Assembly (NCBI GenBank): GCA_964564785.1
Contig: CAZMCT010000164.1
Span: 1 to 6,409 of the forward strand
DNA from: CAZMCT01 sp964564785
GTDB taxonomy: Bacteria; Planctomycetota; Phycisphaerae; UBA1845; Fen-1342
Direction of reading: 5' to 3'
Length of the DNA stretch: 6,409 nt
Shown here: positions 6,307 to 6,409 of the stretch, piece by piece
Numbering within the stretch: the first letter of the stretch is position 1
How the letters are laid out: every line of letters starts with the position of its first letter
The notes under the pieces: generated by a model
Database searches by the model: none
Told to the model about the DNA's origin: nothing
The model's input: the letters and a program-made list of their open reading frames with translations, nothing else
Position numbers and translations under genes: made by a program

Positions 6307-6409
6307 TCACCCCGCCCCCGAGTTCGCCGGCGCTTCACCCCCCGCGCCGGCCGGCGCGCGCGCCGCTGCGGCCGCGGTCGAGTCGACGAACGCCCGCGCG
6401 GTCGCGAGG
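6307..6409 (-). CDS. C-terminal tail of the gene upstream of batA (partial, unidentified)
   Basis: The frame that enters from the right edge and ends at TGA 6309-6307 gives 33 residues, beginning LATARAFVDSTAAAAARAP and ending in a Gly/Ala/Pro-rich tail. The stop lies four bases before batA ATG 6302, the tight spacing expected inside an operon, and third positions are nearly all G or C. A second frame ends at 6337-6335 but yields an Arg/Gly-rich peptide typical of an off-frame reading of GC-rich DNA. A DUF58 or other Bat-operon membrane protein would fit the position, but nothing in 33 residues identifies the family. Confidence 0.4.
   Translation of the reverse strand, partial: LATARAFVDSTAAAAARAPAGAGGEAPANSGAG

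Noticed and set aside
6346..6364. GC palindromes (GGCGCGCGCGCC at 6353-6364 and GCCGGCCGGC beside it) as a possible operator or terminator before batA.
   Set aside because: They lie within the probable coding tail of the upstream gene, have no U-run, and alternating GC runs like this are common in such GC-rich coding DNA.

Overview
This is a very GC-rich window, densely coding, with strong G/C preference at third codon positions. It most likely comes from a Gram-negative-type bacterium of the Planctomycetota or a similar lineage. That is an inference from three things: a batA-batB-TPR operon, a secreted multihaem cytochrome and lipoprotein pair, and Gln/Pro/Ser/Thr-rich linkers in exported proteins. 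No rRNA, tRNA, CRISPR array, transposase or attachment site was seen.

Layout. Positions 1-139 (minus) hold the N-terminus of an exported protein cut by the window edge. Positions 140-353 are a non-coding divergent spacer with a weak promoter candidate, a GC hairpin and a Shine-Dalgarno site. Positions 354-1076 (plus) encode a secreted tetrahaem c-type cytochrome. It overlaps by one base (TGATG) with the gene at 1076-3160 (plus), a probable lipoprotein that fuses a six-bladed NHL beta-propeller to eight CxxCH haem sites. A 27-base convergent gap follows. The minus-strand Bat block is then transcribed from right to left: the tail of an unidentified gene (6307-6409), batA (5217-6302), batB (4138-5193) and a TPR protein with a repetitive linker (3188-4141).

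How the genes work together. The two plus-strand genes look like one two-gene electron-transfer unit exported across the cytoplasmic membrane, with 12 covalent haems in all. Comparing motif order suggests that a four-haem unit occurs three times: once as the small cytochrome and twice in tandem in the large protein. The propeller could give a docking surface, but partner and electron acceptor are unknown. The Bat block encodes two membrane-anchored von Willebrand A proteins with intact metal sites and a periplasmic TPR partner. This is a widespread set usually found with a MoxR ATPase and a DUF58 protein, and linked to envelope stress. The two blocks converge and nothing in the sequence ties their functions together.

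The most interesting part is the cytochrome pair: its modular duplication, the propeller-octahaem fusion, and its possible role in periplasmic or extracellular electron transfer.
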